64,000 nucleotides of DNA, taken from assembly GCF_900114055.1 (NCBI RefSeq), contig NZ_FORR01000004.1, positions 1 to 64,000 on the forward strand. The letters run 5' to 3'. This document shows, one piece after another, positions 42,816-50,960 of this stretch. A program made the translations under genes and the position numbers. The notes beneath the pieces are model-generated. The model was not told the DNA's origin, did not search any database, and was given only the letters and a program-made list of their open reading frames with translations. The first letter of the stretch is position 1, and every line of letters begins with the position of its first letter. The stretch is from Thermoflavimicrobium dichotomicum (GTDB lineage: Bacteria > Bacillota > Bacilli > Thermoactinomycetales > Thermoactinomycetaceae).

Positions 42816-44312
42816 TTAGCATGCATGCATGGCCAACTGAATCAGGGTTCGTACAGTGGAACCTGTCGCTCCTTGGACAAAAACCCCTTTCTCTTTTGGA
42901 CTTATGGCTGTTCCAGTTATATCAATATGAACCCAAGGTGTTTCATTAACAAAGTGCTTTAAAAAGATTCCACCTTGAATGCTATTCGCTTCCCAACCCC
43001 CGAAATTTTTGAGATCTGCCACTTCACTTTCCAGCAGTTCTTCATACTCCTCATACATAGGCAATTCATAAATACGTTCGCCTGCAATTTGTGAAGCTCG
43101 TAGCAATTCTTTGCCCCATTCCGGATCATTGGTCATCATCGCCGATGCTTCATGCCCAAAAGTATTATGCACAGTGCTGGTCAAAGTCGCGACATCTACC
43201 AGCTTGGTTGCTCCCAGATACTTGGCATAAACCAAACCTTCAGCCAATACCAAACGTCCATCTGTATCGGTATGCACAATTTCCACGGTCTTTCCGCCAA
43301 ATGTTTGAATGGTATCGCCTAGAACATGGACATGTTCATCCAACATATTTTCACATGCCGGTATCACAGCAATCACATTGCAATGGGGTTCTAATAAACT
43401 AATGGCATCCATTGCCCCCAAAACGGCTGCTGCTCCAGCCATATCCATATGCAGAAGACGTGGCAAAAGATGATGACCTTTTTGTATATGGAATCCCCCA
43501 TTGTTAAATGTGACTCCTTTTCCTACCAAACCCAACACTTCATGACTATCAGGAGCCCCTTGATAGGATAAAACAATCATTCGCGGTTCATAGGCACTTC
43601 CTTTGGAAAACGCAGCCAAGGCATGCAAGCCCCTTCTTTCCAGTTCTTGCTTTTCCAGTATCTGAATGGATAATTTCCTTTTTTCTGTGATTTTTTCCGC
43701 ATAATCTGCCAAGGATTCAGGATTTAAACGGTTAGCTGGTTCCTGGGTTAAATAGCGGGCCAGATTCGTCGCTTGAGCAAAGATTCGTCCACGCTCCACC
43801 CCAATTTCCACCGCTTTATCTGAAATATCCCGAGTAGAAAGCCAAATCGTTTCCAATTTCTTTTCCTGTTCCTCTGTTGGATCAGTATGATATCGGTATG
43901 TTCCTAACTCAATTCCCTCAACAATCGCTTGTACTACGTCTACCGAGTTATACCGTTTAACCATATAGGAAGGACAGCTTACACCCAACTGTTTGAGTCC
44001 CATCGTTTTCGCTTTTCGTGCTGCGATTGCTACTGCGTTTCTCAGTCGAGAAAGATTGATACGTTCCAAATTTCCAAGCCCTGTCATCAATACACGAGGT
44101 GAAGGAATTCTCTCCTCATTGTGCAATACCTTCACTTCACCAAGTCTCCCTGTTATTTCATCCTCTGCTATCTGTTTGGAAATTTGGTACTTCCATGCTC
44201 TATCGATTTCTCTAGCATCCCGGTGTATAAACTCACGCTCTTTTGAATGAAACACAACGATTGCATCAACAGCCAGCGAACTTAAGGACTCTTTTGTAAT
44301 CTTCCAATCCAT
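42816..44312 (-). CDS. M17 leucyl aminopeptidase-like protein with altered active site
   Basis: 498 aa; full two-domain M17 length. The N domain binds between subunits; the C domain holds the two-metal centre. Expected motifs appear in changed form. GKGITFDSGG reads GKGVTFNNGG, so the bridging metal Asp is Asn; the catalytic Lys that follows is replaced by Gln (GGFHIQKG); NTDAEGR reads HTDTDGR, so a metal Glu is Asp. The first Lys, the DMAGAA Asp, HTD Asp and Arg are kept. It may be a weak enzyme or a structural/DNA-binding relative. No frameshift, so it is under coding constraint. Confidence 0.88.
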   Translation of the reverse strand: MDWKITKESLSSLAVDAIVVFHSKEREFIHRDAREIDRAWKYQISKQIAEDEITGRLGEVKVLHNEERIPSPRVLMTGLGNLERINLSRLRNAVAIAARKAKTMGLKQLGVSCPSYMVKRYNSVDVVQAIVEGIELGTYRYHTDPTEEQEKKLETIWLSTRDISDKAVEIGVERGRIFAQATNLARYLTQEPANRLNPESLADYAEKITEKRKLSIQILEKQELERRGLHALAAFSKGSAYEPRMIVLSYQGAPDSHEVLGLVGKGVTFNNGGFHIQKGHHLLPRLLHMDMAGAAAVLGAMDAISLLEPHCNVIAVIPACENMLDEHVHVLGDTIQTFGGKTVEIVHTDTDGRLVLAEGLVYAKYLGATKLVDVATLTSTVHNTFGHEASAMMTNDPEWGKELLRASQIAGERIYELPMYEEYEELLESEVADLKNFGGWEANSIQGGIFLKHFVNETPWVHIDITGTAISPKEKGVFVQGATGSTVRTLIQLAMHAC

Positions 44313-44356
44313 GCATACGCCTCCCTATAGTTAATCCCTCGGATTTTTCATAAAAA

Positions 44357-44389
44357 TTTAACGTATGCTCTAATAGAGCATACGTTAAA
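44357..44389. terminator. Perfect 16-bp palindrome, likely bidirectional terminator
   Basis: TTTAACGTATGCTCTA and its exact complement TAGAGCATACGTTAAA are separated by one base; A/T-rich tracts lie on both sides. It separates the small gene at 44452 from the aminopeptidase gene. Confidence 0.7.
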
Positions 44390-44451
44390 AATTCGACAAA
44401 AAATGCTATAAACCCTTTAGATTCTTAGGGAAACGCCCTTTCACGTAATAA

Positions 44452-44652
44452 TCACAATGCTTCTAAAATTAACATTTCTCTGCGTATTTTTTCTAATCTT
44501 TTTTTAGACTCGCTCATCTTGGCAACGCTATTTTCCATCATCGCTTCATATAACAAGGCGAGCTCATAATCGAGTTCAAGTCGTAGAACGGGAATACGTT
44601 CCTCAGGGGCTCTGCATCGGAAAGCTTTAATGACATCTTCCATGGTTACCAT
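44452..44652 (-). CDS. Small hypothetical protein
   Basis: 66 aa, not recognised. Mostly helical and charged: VIKAFRCRAPEERIPVLRLEL, then an amphipathic segment rich in E, K and L suggestive of a coiled coil. No signal peptide or membrane helix. ATG at 44652 is eight bases after AAGGAG. Its neighbours (aminopeptidase-like gene, divergent yktB) give no functional lead. Confidence 0.6.
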   Translation of the reverse strand: MVTMEDVIKAFRCRAPEERIPVLRLELDYELALLYEAMMENSVAKMSESKKRLEKIRREMLILEAL

Positions 44653-44887
44653 CGCAGCACTCCTTTTCATCATACAAATCATCCTTCGATGCTAAATAAA
44701 GGAAATGAACAACCTGGATACAGGATGCCCCCTAATTTCAAGAAATAAACCTACAAACCAAATTATTCAAGTTCTAGAATAGTGTACGTTAATGAAAAAC
44801 TAAAAGACACGGTGCTTTATCCAATTTTTTATCACGCTTTTTCTATGATAAGATATAATCAATCCACTGGAATAGGACGGTGTATAT

Positions 44888-45514
44888 ATGACGATACCTG
44901 GTTTTACAGAATCTGATTTCGCTGTTTTCCAGATTGATGGTTTGGAAGCGCGTATGCAGGCTTTAAGAGAGCAAATCCAGCCCAAATTTGCAGCAATTGG
45001 TCAGGAAATCCAACCTTTTCTAACCACCCTGCTTCAAGAACCTGTTTACATACATATTGCCAAACACGCCCGACGTACTGTTCATCCTCCTGACGAGACT
45101 TGGGTAGCTTGGGCGCCCCATAAACGGGGATATAAAGCTCACCCGCATTTTCAATTGGGCTTACGAAATACCCACCTCTTTATTTGGTTTGCACTGATTT
45201 ATGAATGTGATAAAAAGAAGACCTTTGCCCGTCATTTACTACAACAGATGGATGAAATTTGGCCCAACATTCCACGCCATTTTTACCTTTCTTTGGACCA
45301 TACCCGTCCAGAAATGACTGCCATCCGGGATTTATCGACAGAGGCAGTTCAACAGATTTTGGAACGACTGGAAAGAGTAAAAAAAGCAGAGTTTCTTTGC
45401 GGGGCTGTTATCCCAAAAGACGAAGCTGTTCACCTAAACGGCCGAGAACTCGTTCAGCGTATGGAGGCAACGTACAAATCCCTATATCCCCTTTATCAAC
45501 TGGCCTTCATGTAG
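44888..45514 (+). CDS. yktB: DUF1054 family protein (YktB-like)
   Basis: 208 aa. Family features: GFTESDFAVFQIDGLEARM at the start, HIAKHARRTVHPPDETWVAWA, KRGYKAHPHFQLGLRNTHLF and HLNGRELVQR. Cytoplasmic, function unknown. Adjacent to speA as yktB is near speA in B. subtilis. ATG with a modest GGACGGTG site. Confidence 0.9.
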   Translation: MTIPGFTESDFAVFQIDGLEARMQALREQIQPKFAAIGQEIQPFLTTLLQEPVYIHIAKHARRTVHPPDETWVAWAPHKRGYKAHPHFQLGLRNTHLFIWFALIYECDKKKTFARHLLQQMDEIWPNIPRHFYLSLDHTRPEMTAIRDLSTEAVQQILERLERVKKAEFLCGAVIPKDEAVHLNGRELVQRMEATYKSLYPLYQLAFM

Positions 45515-45548
45515 CTGATGGAAATTCACTTCCATCAGCTTTTATATT
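45513..45548 (+). terminator. Intrinsic terminator of yktB
   Basis: AGCTGATGGAA/TTCCATCAGCT (11 bp) with a 6-nt loop followed by TTTATATTT; the stem begins at the stop codon. Confidence 0.85.
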
Positions 45549-45639
45549 TATACGCCGTTATTATACTTTATTCACCAAGTTCTATCGACAACTTTCCAAA
45601 AACACTTCCCATTTCGTATAAAAATACCGTATTTTTTTC

Positions 45640-45668
45640 TTTTGTTCTGCTTCACTTTCTGCTATACT
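45640..45668 (+). promoter_or_regulatory. Candidate speA promoter
   Basis: TTTTGT (45640), 17 bp, TATACT (45663-45668), with the extended -10 TGC directly before it. Transcription would start about 33 nt before the speA ATG. Confidence 0.55.
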
Positions 45669-45707
45669 ATCCGTCGTGCAAATTAATTAAAAGGCAGGCG
45701 GGGACCA

Positions 45708-47165
45708 ATGAATGCAAAACAATATACAACTCCACTCTTTACGAAACTGAAAGAACATGCCAAAAAAAATCCTTATCAATTTCATATTCCCGGACATAAA
45801 AAAGGACACGGAATGGATCCCGAATTTCGCGATTTCATCGGTCCTAATGCCCTGTCGATCGATTTGATCAATATCGAGCCATTAGATGATCTGCATCATC
45901 CACACGGTATGATCAAAGAAGCACAAGAACTGGCTGCTGAAGCATTCGGTGCGGATCATACCTTCTTTTCTGTGCAAGGGACAAGCGGTGCCATTATGAC
46001 CATGGTTATGTCTGTTTGCTCACCTGGAGATAAAATCATTGTTCCACGAAACGTACACAAATCGGTACTTTCCGCCATTATTCTAGCGGGCGCTCACCCT
46101 GTTTTTGTCCATCCAAAAATGGACGAAAAACTGGGAATTGCCCATGGAGTTACTGCATGCGAAGTCGAAAAAGCCTTGCAAAAACATCCGGACGCAAAAG
46201 CGGTATTAGTGATTAATCCCACTTACTATGGGATCGCAGCCAATTTAAAAGATATCGTCGAACGGGTTCATCGCTATCAAATACCGGTTTTGGTCGATGA
46301 AGCCCACGGCGTTCACACTCATTTTCATGAGCGACTTCCTCTTTCGGCAATGGACGCGGGTGCAGACATGGCTGCGACCAGCGTGCATAAACTGGGAGGT
46401 TCGCTAACACAGAGCTCTGTATTAAATGTCAAAGAGGGACTGGTAAACCCTCATCGTGTACAATCGATTATCAGTATGTTGACAACAACTTCCACTTCCT
46501 ATTTGTTGTTGGCATCCCTTGATGCAGCGCGACGTTACCTTGCTACAGAAGGAAAAATAATGATTGATAAAACACTCCAATTAGCCGATTATGCTCGCAA
46601 ACAGATCAATGAGATTCCAGGGCTCATATGTATGGGAAGGGAATGGCTAGACCACGATGCCCTTTACGATTTAGATGAAACCAAATTAACGATTCATCTC
46701 AAGCATTTGGGGATCACTGGATATGATGCAGAAAAATGGCTTCGTCAGTATCATAATATCGAAGTGGAACTCAGTGACCTATATAATATTCTCTGTCTGA
46801 TTACACCTGGAGACAGCAAAGATACAGTCGATGCACTCATTCATGGTTTACGTGATTTATCCAAGCATTTTTATTCACCCGAACAAAAACTGGAAATTCC
46901 TACACGCCTCCCGGAAATCCCTGAGTTAGCCTTGTCACCGCGCGATGCGTTTTATAGTGAAACCATTTCTGTTCCATTGAAAGAAGCTGCCGGTCGGATC
47001 ATCGCTGAATTTATCATGATCTATCCACCAGGCATACCCGTTTTGCAACCAGGAGAGCGGATCACCCCAACCAATATTCAATACATTTTAGAGCATATTG
47101 AAGCAGGACTTCCCGTCCAAGGAACAGAAGATCCTACTCTGGAAATGGTAAAAGTGATTCGATAA
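45708..47165 (+). CDS. speA: Arginine decarboxylase SpeA (Orn/Lys/Arg decarboxylase, fold I)
   Basis: 485 aa, PLP-dependent, close to the 490 aa of B. subtilis SpeA. Makes agmatine for polyamine synthesis. FHIPGHKKGHG is the N-terminal family motif; VQGTSGAI binds the cofactor phosphate; VDEAHGVH and TSVHKLGGSLTQSS carry the cofactor Asp and Lys; ERITPTNIQYILEHIE closes the C domain. Substrate choice (Arg against Lys) is inferred from length and synteny with yktB and the SR1 locus. ATG after GGCGGGGA, own promoter and terminator. Confidence 0.92.
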   Translation: MNAKQYTTPLFTKLKEHAKKNPYQFHIPGHKKGHGMDPEFRDFIGPNALSIDLINIEPLDDLHHPHGMIKEAQELAAEAFGADHTFFSVQGTSGAIMTMVMSVCSPGDKIIVPRNVHKSVLSAIILAGAHPVFVHPKMDEKLGIAHGVTACEVEKALQKHPDAKAVLVINPTYYGIAANLKDIVERVHRYQIPVLVDEAHGVHTHFHERLPLSAMDAGADMAATSVHKLGGSLTQSSVLNVKEGLVNPHRVQSIISMLTTTSTSYLLLASLDAARRYLATEGKIMIDKTLQLADYARKQINEIPGLICMGREWLDHDALYDLDETKLTIHLKHLGITGYDAEKWLRQYHNIEVELSDLYNILCLITPGDSKDTVDALIHGLRDLSKHFYSPEQKLEIPTRLPEIPELALSPRDAFYSETISVPLKEAAGRIIAEFIMIYPPGIPVLQPGERITPTNIQYILEHIEAGLPVQGTEDPTLEMVKVIR

Positions 47166-47166
47166 A

Positions 47167-47201
47167 AATCAGCCTCTATCGACAAAGAGGCTGATTTTTT
47201 T
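47167..47201 (+). terminator. Intrinsic terminator of speA
   Basis: AATCAGCCTCT/AGAGGCTGATT (11 bp) with an 8-nt loop followed by TTTTTTT. Confidence 0.92.
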
Positions 47202-47283
47202 GTCTGGCCCTTCCCTGTTACAATCATCAGATTGGCTCAGGATACAGAACACATATTCGCAAAAAGAGGCAGTTGCTTAAATA

Positions 47284-47526
47284 GAAAAGCCACACCAACA
47301 GCAAATGTTGTTGATGTGGCTTTTATTTAATGGATGATCGGTCTATTACTCACTTTCTTCTTCGTCACAATCCGGGCAAGTTCCATAAAGGGTACCTACT
47401 TTATGGCTTTGAACATAATCAATCACTTCTTCACAATGTTGGCATACGATAATTTCCACCATATTTACCTCCCGTTCCATAAAAAGAATATATCAATAAT
47501 GACATTATGTTCCGATTTATTCATCT
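47284..47526 (-). ncRNA. sr1: SR1-like dual-function small RNA
   Basis: A compact unit: strong sigma-A promoter (47561-47533), about 240 nt, and a terminator AAGCCACA..TGTGGCTTTT at 47284-47324. It contains the 38-codon SR1P-like frame. B. subtilis SR1 (205 nt) lies next to speA, pairs with ahrC mRNA and encodes SR1P. The location beside speA and the peptide make the assignment convincing; the base-pairing part was not verified. Confidence 0.75.
47346..47462 (-). CDS. sr1P: SR1P-like small protein (GapA-binding peptide)
   Basis: 38 aa: MVEIIVCQHCEEVIDYV, then HKVGTLYGTCPDCDEEESE. The CxxC pairs and the segment TLYGTC match B. subtilis SR1P (39 aa), which binds GapA and promotes its interaction with RNase J1. 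ATG at 47462, with GGGAGG six bases before it. Too short for usual gene finding. TATGTCTTATT in the promoter spacer is near the CcpN consensus as I recall it, hinting at glycolytic repression as in B. subtilis. Confidence 0.85.
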   Translation of the reverse strand: MVEIIVCQHCEEVIDYVQSHKVGTLYGTCPDCDEEESE

Positions 47527-47532
47527 GACTTT

Positions 47533-47561
47533 AGTATAATAAGACATACTAATTATGTCAA
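47533..47561 (-). promoter_or_regulatory. Sigma-A promoter of the SR1-like RNA
   Basis: Minus-strand TTGACA (47561-47556), 17 bp, TATACT (47538-47533): one of the best sigma-A matches in the window, 71 bp before the peptide ATG. Confidence 0.8.
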
Positions 47562-47587
47562 TGTGTTATTTTATTCGCTATAAAGGC

Positions 47588-47618
47588 AAAAAAAAAGAGC
47601 AAATCACCTTGGATTTGC
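47588..47618 (-). terminator. Intrinsic terminator of the DUF3055 gene
   Basis: GCAAATC/GATTTGC with a 6-nt loop followed by CTC and nine T on the minus strand. Confidence 0.85.
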
Positions 47619-47623
47619 CCTTA

Positions 47624-47923
47624 TCAATGCTCCGCTTCTGCATCCAACAAAGTAGATGGCAAGTTTGCTCGCAAAAACACAGCCAATTCCTCTGCCTCTT
47701 TAAGCGATTTCAAATTAAAATTATCCTTCAGGTACTCCAAATCATCAACGTCTTCTATGGACAGTAACGAGGAGCGGCCCGTTTGCATGCAAATGACTAA
47801 CGGTTTACCAAAAAACATATGGGTATATACGATTCCGAAATCATAACGGCCCAAATCAGATACAAAACCTACAAAGCGCACTCTAGCTTGTTCTGATTCA
47901 TCATATAATCTTTCGTGGCTCAT
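47624..47923 (-). CDS. DUF3055 family protein
   Basis: 99 aa. ERLYDESEQARVRFVGFVSD and RYDFGIVYTHMFFGKPLVI with MQTGRSSLL are the family's conserved segments; the C-terminus is acidic and helical. Cytoplasmic, function unknown, common in Bacillales. ATG after GGGGAGGAGA; own terminator. Confidence 0.82.
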   Translation of the reverse strand: MSHERLYDESEQARVRFVGFVSDLGRYDFGIVYTHMFFGKPLVICMQTGRSSLLSIEDVDDLEYLKDNFNLKSLKEAEELAVFLRANLPSTLLDAEAEH

Positions 47924-48062
47924 CTTATCTCCTCCCCGTTATTATTTTTCGAATATTTTAATATGAATTGGAATAAAACCCCATGATTATTTTATTTACC
48001 AAATAAAAAACCCTTTCATTTTATCTACTTTACCCGATTTTTTACTAAGTCAAACATATAAG

Positions 48063-48503
48063 TTAAAAATAACTTTCTTTCACTTTTCGTTCAAACAAAG
48101 AAGCCAGTTCATGAAACAGGGAAATATCCTCGTCATCCAATTTTTCATTGGGCGAACTCAAAATGACCAACTCGCCAACCAGATGGTGACCACAATAAAA
48201 AGGAGCAACAGCTTGAACCGTCGAACCCACACGTTCGACCATCACTCCAGCATGCATCGCTGCCACACTCAACAGTCCTTCACCAAAGGGGATGATGCGA
48301 GGAAGTGTACTGGAACCTTGAAAGGTATGGCAGTAGAAACAGTTTTGTTTCACCAAATAAATGGAAACAAATTGGTAAGCAGATACTTTTTCATATAAAA
48401 TTTGGCATACAAATCGGTATAATACATCGATTTCGCCTTTGCACTTATCTGACACAACCCCGATTTCTGAGCGGAGCTCATCGAGTAGATCCGCTTTGCG
48501 CAT
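48063..48503 (-). CDS. GAF-domain protein
   Basis: 146 aa, a single GAF domain without output module: the core runs from LYRFVCQILYEKV through VSIYLVKQNCFYCHTFQGSS to AVAPFYCGHHLVGELVILS. It lacks the Cys arrangement of free methionine-R-sulfoxide reductases as far as can be seen, so ligand sensing is as likely as catalysis. ATG after GAGGGGATG. Divergent from the DUF1885 gene. Confidence 0.75.
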   Translation of the reverse strand: MRKADLLDELRSEIGVVSDKCKGEIDVLYRFVCQILYEKVSAYQFVSIYLVKQNCFYCHTFQGSSTLPRIIPFGEGLLSVAAMHAGVMVERVGSTVQAVAPFYCGHHLVGELVILSSPNEKLDDEDISLFHELASLFERKVKESYF

Positions 48504-48582
48504 CAGGATTCATCCCCTCATTCTTTGTTAAGGAAAAGTGTATCACAATCCACATCGAGTGACAATTGACAAAACTGTGTAT

Positions 48583-48610
48583 TTGACAACATTTCTCGAA
48601 ATGCTAATAT
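48583..48610 (+). promoter_or_regulatory. Sigma-A promoter of the DUF1885 gene
   Basis: TTGACA (48583-48588), 16 bp, TAATAT (48605-48610). Its position supports the downstream TTG start at 48645 rather than the ATGs that overlap or adjoin the -10. Confidence 0.7.
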
Positions 48611-48644
48611 GAGGATAAGAATGTTCGGTAAGGGGAGAAGTGAT

Positions 48645-49061
48645 TTGAGCAAAAGCGCTTACATCAAATTGGTTGACGGTTCCAAACAAAAAGAAATAAC
48701 ATTGGAAGACATCAGAAAGTTATTGGATTACTACCAGGAAATGACTGCTCTTACGGGGAAACAATTGGGCTGGGATTATCAGCAAGCTGCTTTTCCTTAT
48801 ACGGTAGAAGAAAAAGAACAAAATGGGATTCGCTATCTACTGCTCAAAGGAAAAGAGCCTTCTCAATATTATTACCTTCTTCTGGGCGTTGGACAAGAGA
48901 AGGAAACTGGCATTCACTATATTCAACTCGTTTTACCTGATCGTGCCACACATGGTGATTGTGCCAAAGCCAACGAGTATTCCCGTTTTCTTGCCAAACA
49001 GCTACAGGCTGAATTACATATGCTAAATGGTCGAATTATGTACTTTAATCCACGAAAATAA
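48645..49061 (+). CDS. DUF1885 family protein
   Basis: 138 aa. SKSAYIKLVDGSKQKEITLED, LLDYYQEMTALTGKQLGWDY, AFPYTVEE and GIHYIQLVLPDRATHGDCAKANE resemble the DUF1885 proteins of Bacillales, for which a structure but no function is known. TTG start at 48645 lies nine bases after AAGGGGAG; in-frame ATGs at 48609 and 48621 overlap the promoter. Monocistronic. Confidence 0.78.
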   Translation: MSKSAYIKLVDGSKQKEITLEDIRKLLDYYQEMTALTGKQLGWDYQQAAFPYTVEEKEQNGIRYLLLKGKEPSQYYYLLLGVGQEKETGIHYIQLVLPDRATHGDCAKANEYSRFLAKQLQAELHMLNGRIMYFNPRK

Positions 49062-49087
49062 ACATGACAAACATAGGGGTTCCAGCT

Positions 49088-49117
49088 TATTGACAAAGTT
49101 CTCGTTATATGCAACAA
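49088..49117 (+). repeat. Truncated family A repeat
   Basis: TTATTGACAAAGTTCTCGTT followed by ATATGCAACAA: left arm and core only. As in other copies the left flank is TTCCAGCTT. It lies 76 bp before a complete long copy. Confidence 0.7.
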
Positions 49118-49164
49118 TCCCGGATTCCTTTTATAACCCAAACCAAGCCATGGTCGACAATCTG

Positions 49165-49189
49165 GAAGGGAGTATCAATAACTCCCTTC
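49165..49189. terminator. Hairpin abutted by a long family A repeat
   Basis: GAAGGGAGT/ACTCCCTTC with a 7-nt loop. The usual T-tract is missing; the repeat starts four bases later, as if it had been inserted at the terminator. Confidence 0.5.
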
Positions 49190-49192
49190 AGC

Positions 49193-49305
49193 TTGTTGAC
49201 AAAGTTTCTGTTATATGCCGGTTTTCCTTTTCCGTTTCACTCCCGCTCTATAAAAACGAGCAAGAAGTCGTTCAACTGGAAAAGGAAAACCGGGTTTGTC
49301 AACAG
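49193..49305 (+). repeat. Long family A repeat with nested 68-bp insert, copy 1
   Basis: 113 bp. Outer arms equal the short form at 4011 (29 + 12 bases). Between them sits a 68-bp segment beginning TTTTCCTTTTCC and ending with its exact complement GGAAAAGGAAAA, bounded on both sides by CCGG. It is identical to 53449-53561 except for four outer-arm bases. Not coding. Confidence 0.92.
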
Positions 49306-49387
49306 TCTCTCCCTTCTTTCATTATTTTGTAATTTTATCATTGTTGACTCATGAAAAAGATCAGGAGCGAATAAAAATGATTCTCTA

Positions 49388-50056
49388 TTATTCACCATAT
49401 TTCGTACTCCAAAGTTTTTCATCATAAAAATCGATGCAAAATTGACCTGATTTCTGACACAAAAACAAATCCATATGAATGTGATCATGGCCTCCATATT
49501 TTTTAAAGTATGCTGCCCCCTCTTTCGCTAAAGGAAGCAAACACCCTGACATATAGGTAAATACTTTTCTACTGCCAATCAGAAAGATCGTGTCAAATTT
49601 TCTTTTTATGAGCAGGCAATCCTTATTTTCTCGGAATTGAAACGAATCATACTCTTTCCGTGGTAAATTCAGGTACTGCTCCTCATTGATTTCAATCGAA
49701 ATACAACTCCCTTTTTGTGAAACTTTATTTCTCAATTGTTTCCAAATGTGAATATTCAATTGAATAGAATGATGAAATAATAACAAATCGTTCCCTTTTG
49801 AATCCCAAAACCAGTTGGCTATATATTTTGTCACTCCATTTTTCTTCAAAGGAAGATATAAGATCGATTGACGAAAAGTTCCTATCAAATGAAACAAAGC
49901 AGCCAGTTTACGCAGTTGACTGCCATTTGCAAATAACATATAATCAGCCCTTTGATATTCTCCGATATAGATCCCTGCCAAGTCAAATGTAGGGGTCAGA
50001 ATGTTATATGTTTTTCCACCACACATGACTATTTCCTGCCAAAATTGTAATTTCAT
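49388..50056 (-). CDS. Hypothetical protein
   Basis: 222 aa, not recognised. Starts KLQFWQEIVMCGGKTYNILT; contains RKLAALFHLIGTFRQSILYLP, NWFWDSKGNDLLLFHHSIQL and ends HIHMDLFLCQKSGQFCIDFYDEKLW. Mixed alpha/beta, no clear signal peptide or membrane helix. ATG at 50056 after GGAGGGG. A short AT-rich single gene between a repeat cluster and the PAP2 gene. Confidence 0.7.
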   Translation of the reverse strand: MKLQFWQEIVMCGGKTYNILTPTFDLAGIYIGEYQRADYMLFANGSQLRKLAALFHLIGTFRQSILYLPLKKNGVTKYIANWFWDSKGNDLLLFHHSIQLNIHIWKQLRNKVSQKGSCISIEINEEQYLNLPRKEYDSFQFRENKDCLLIKRKFDTIFLIGSRKVFTYMSGCLLPLAKEGAAYFKKYGGHDHIHMDLFLCQKSGQFCIDFYDEKLWSTKYGE

Positions 50057-50193
50057 CTTCCCCTCCAGCATGGATGTTATACCTATTCCCATCACTTTGA
50101 CCACCAATATAAAAGGTAGGCAGCTCTCTGCTATATATAACAAAAGCAGACATTATACCTACCTCATCATGAATCACATTCCATATCTCGTTC

Positions 50194-50730
50194 TTAACTT
50201 AAAAACTGAAAAACATATACTGTAAGTGCTGCAAAGCCACTCCCCAAACAACTGCCGATCAACACATCTGACGGGTAGTGCAGAGCCAGATACATTCTGG
50301 AGAAGCCTACAAGAAAAGCGATTGGTAAAAAAATATAAATAAAAATAGAAGCATGCAAAACAAACGTGGTTGCTACTGAAAATGCAGCCGTAGTATGTCC
50401 GGAAGGAAAGGAATAATCAGTCAAGGGATCAGGGAATGTATATAATTCCGTATTCTTTAAATATGGGCGAAGCCGAGGCAAAAAGTTCTTGAACAGCTGT
50501 ACAACCAAATGACTGCTAACAAGTGCAACAAAACCTTCTACTGCCCACATCTTCAATTCATATGGGCTAAAAATCAACCAACTAAACAAAAAGGTAATGG
50601 TCGCAGTGGCTCCGCCCAGATGGGTAATCCTTGGCATCAGTATATCCAGCAGGCGACATTTCCAATGGCGATTAAAATACGAGACGAGTGTTCCATCATA
50701 CCGAATCAGCCAGGCAACCAAGCTTTTCAT
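50194..50730 (-). CDS. PAP2-family phosphatase (undecaprenyl-diphosphatase or lipid phosphatase type)
   Basis: 178 aa, about five membrane helices. The three PAP2 motifs are present: KNFLPRLRP, YSFPSGHTTAAF, and SRMYLALHYPSDVLIG with the catalytic His pair and Asp. Such enzymes recycle undecaprenyl pyrophosphate (BcrC type) or remove lipid phosphates. ATG at 50730 after GGAGG. Confidence 0.9.
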   Translation of the reverse strand: MKSLVAWLIRYDGTLVSYFNRHWKCRLLDILMPRITHLGGATATITFLFSWLIFSPYELKMWAVEGFVALVSSHLVVQLFKNFLPRLRPYLKNTELYTFPDPLTDYSFPSGHTTAAFSVATTFVLHASIFIYIFLPIAFLVGFSRMYLALHYPSDVLIGSCLGSGFAALTVYVFQFLS

Positions 50731-50902
50731 TTTGCCCAACCTCCGTTGATTCGCAAATTTCCTTTGGTATTTTCTTTTTATCATAAACCAGTTCTATAAA
50801 GGAAAAATAAATGTCATATTCAATTTCTTTTACAATTCTTAAGCCGAACCAGTGAAACTTCTATCATTTTATCATAAAATATCAAGATACATACAAGAAA
50901 AG

Positions 50903-50945
50903 AGCCCTTACTCCCCTGATTACTGAGTAAGGGCTGGCTTTTTTT
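50903..50945. terminator. Bidirectional terminator between the PAP2 and M23 genes
   Basis: AGCCCTTACTC/GAGTAAGGGCT (11 bp) with an 11-nt loop; TTTTTTT follows on the plus strand and TCTTTTC on the minus strand. Confidence 0.8.
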
Positions 50946-50960
50946 CATCTTCTTTTTCAT

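Noticed and set aside
47334-47528. Plus-strand frame behind speA
   Set aside because: It is the shadow of the SR1P-like gene, which has a good promoter, ribosome site and family match on the other strand.
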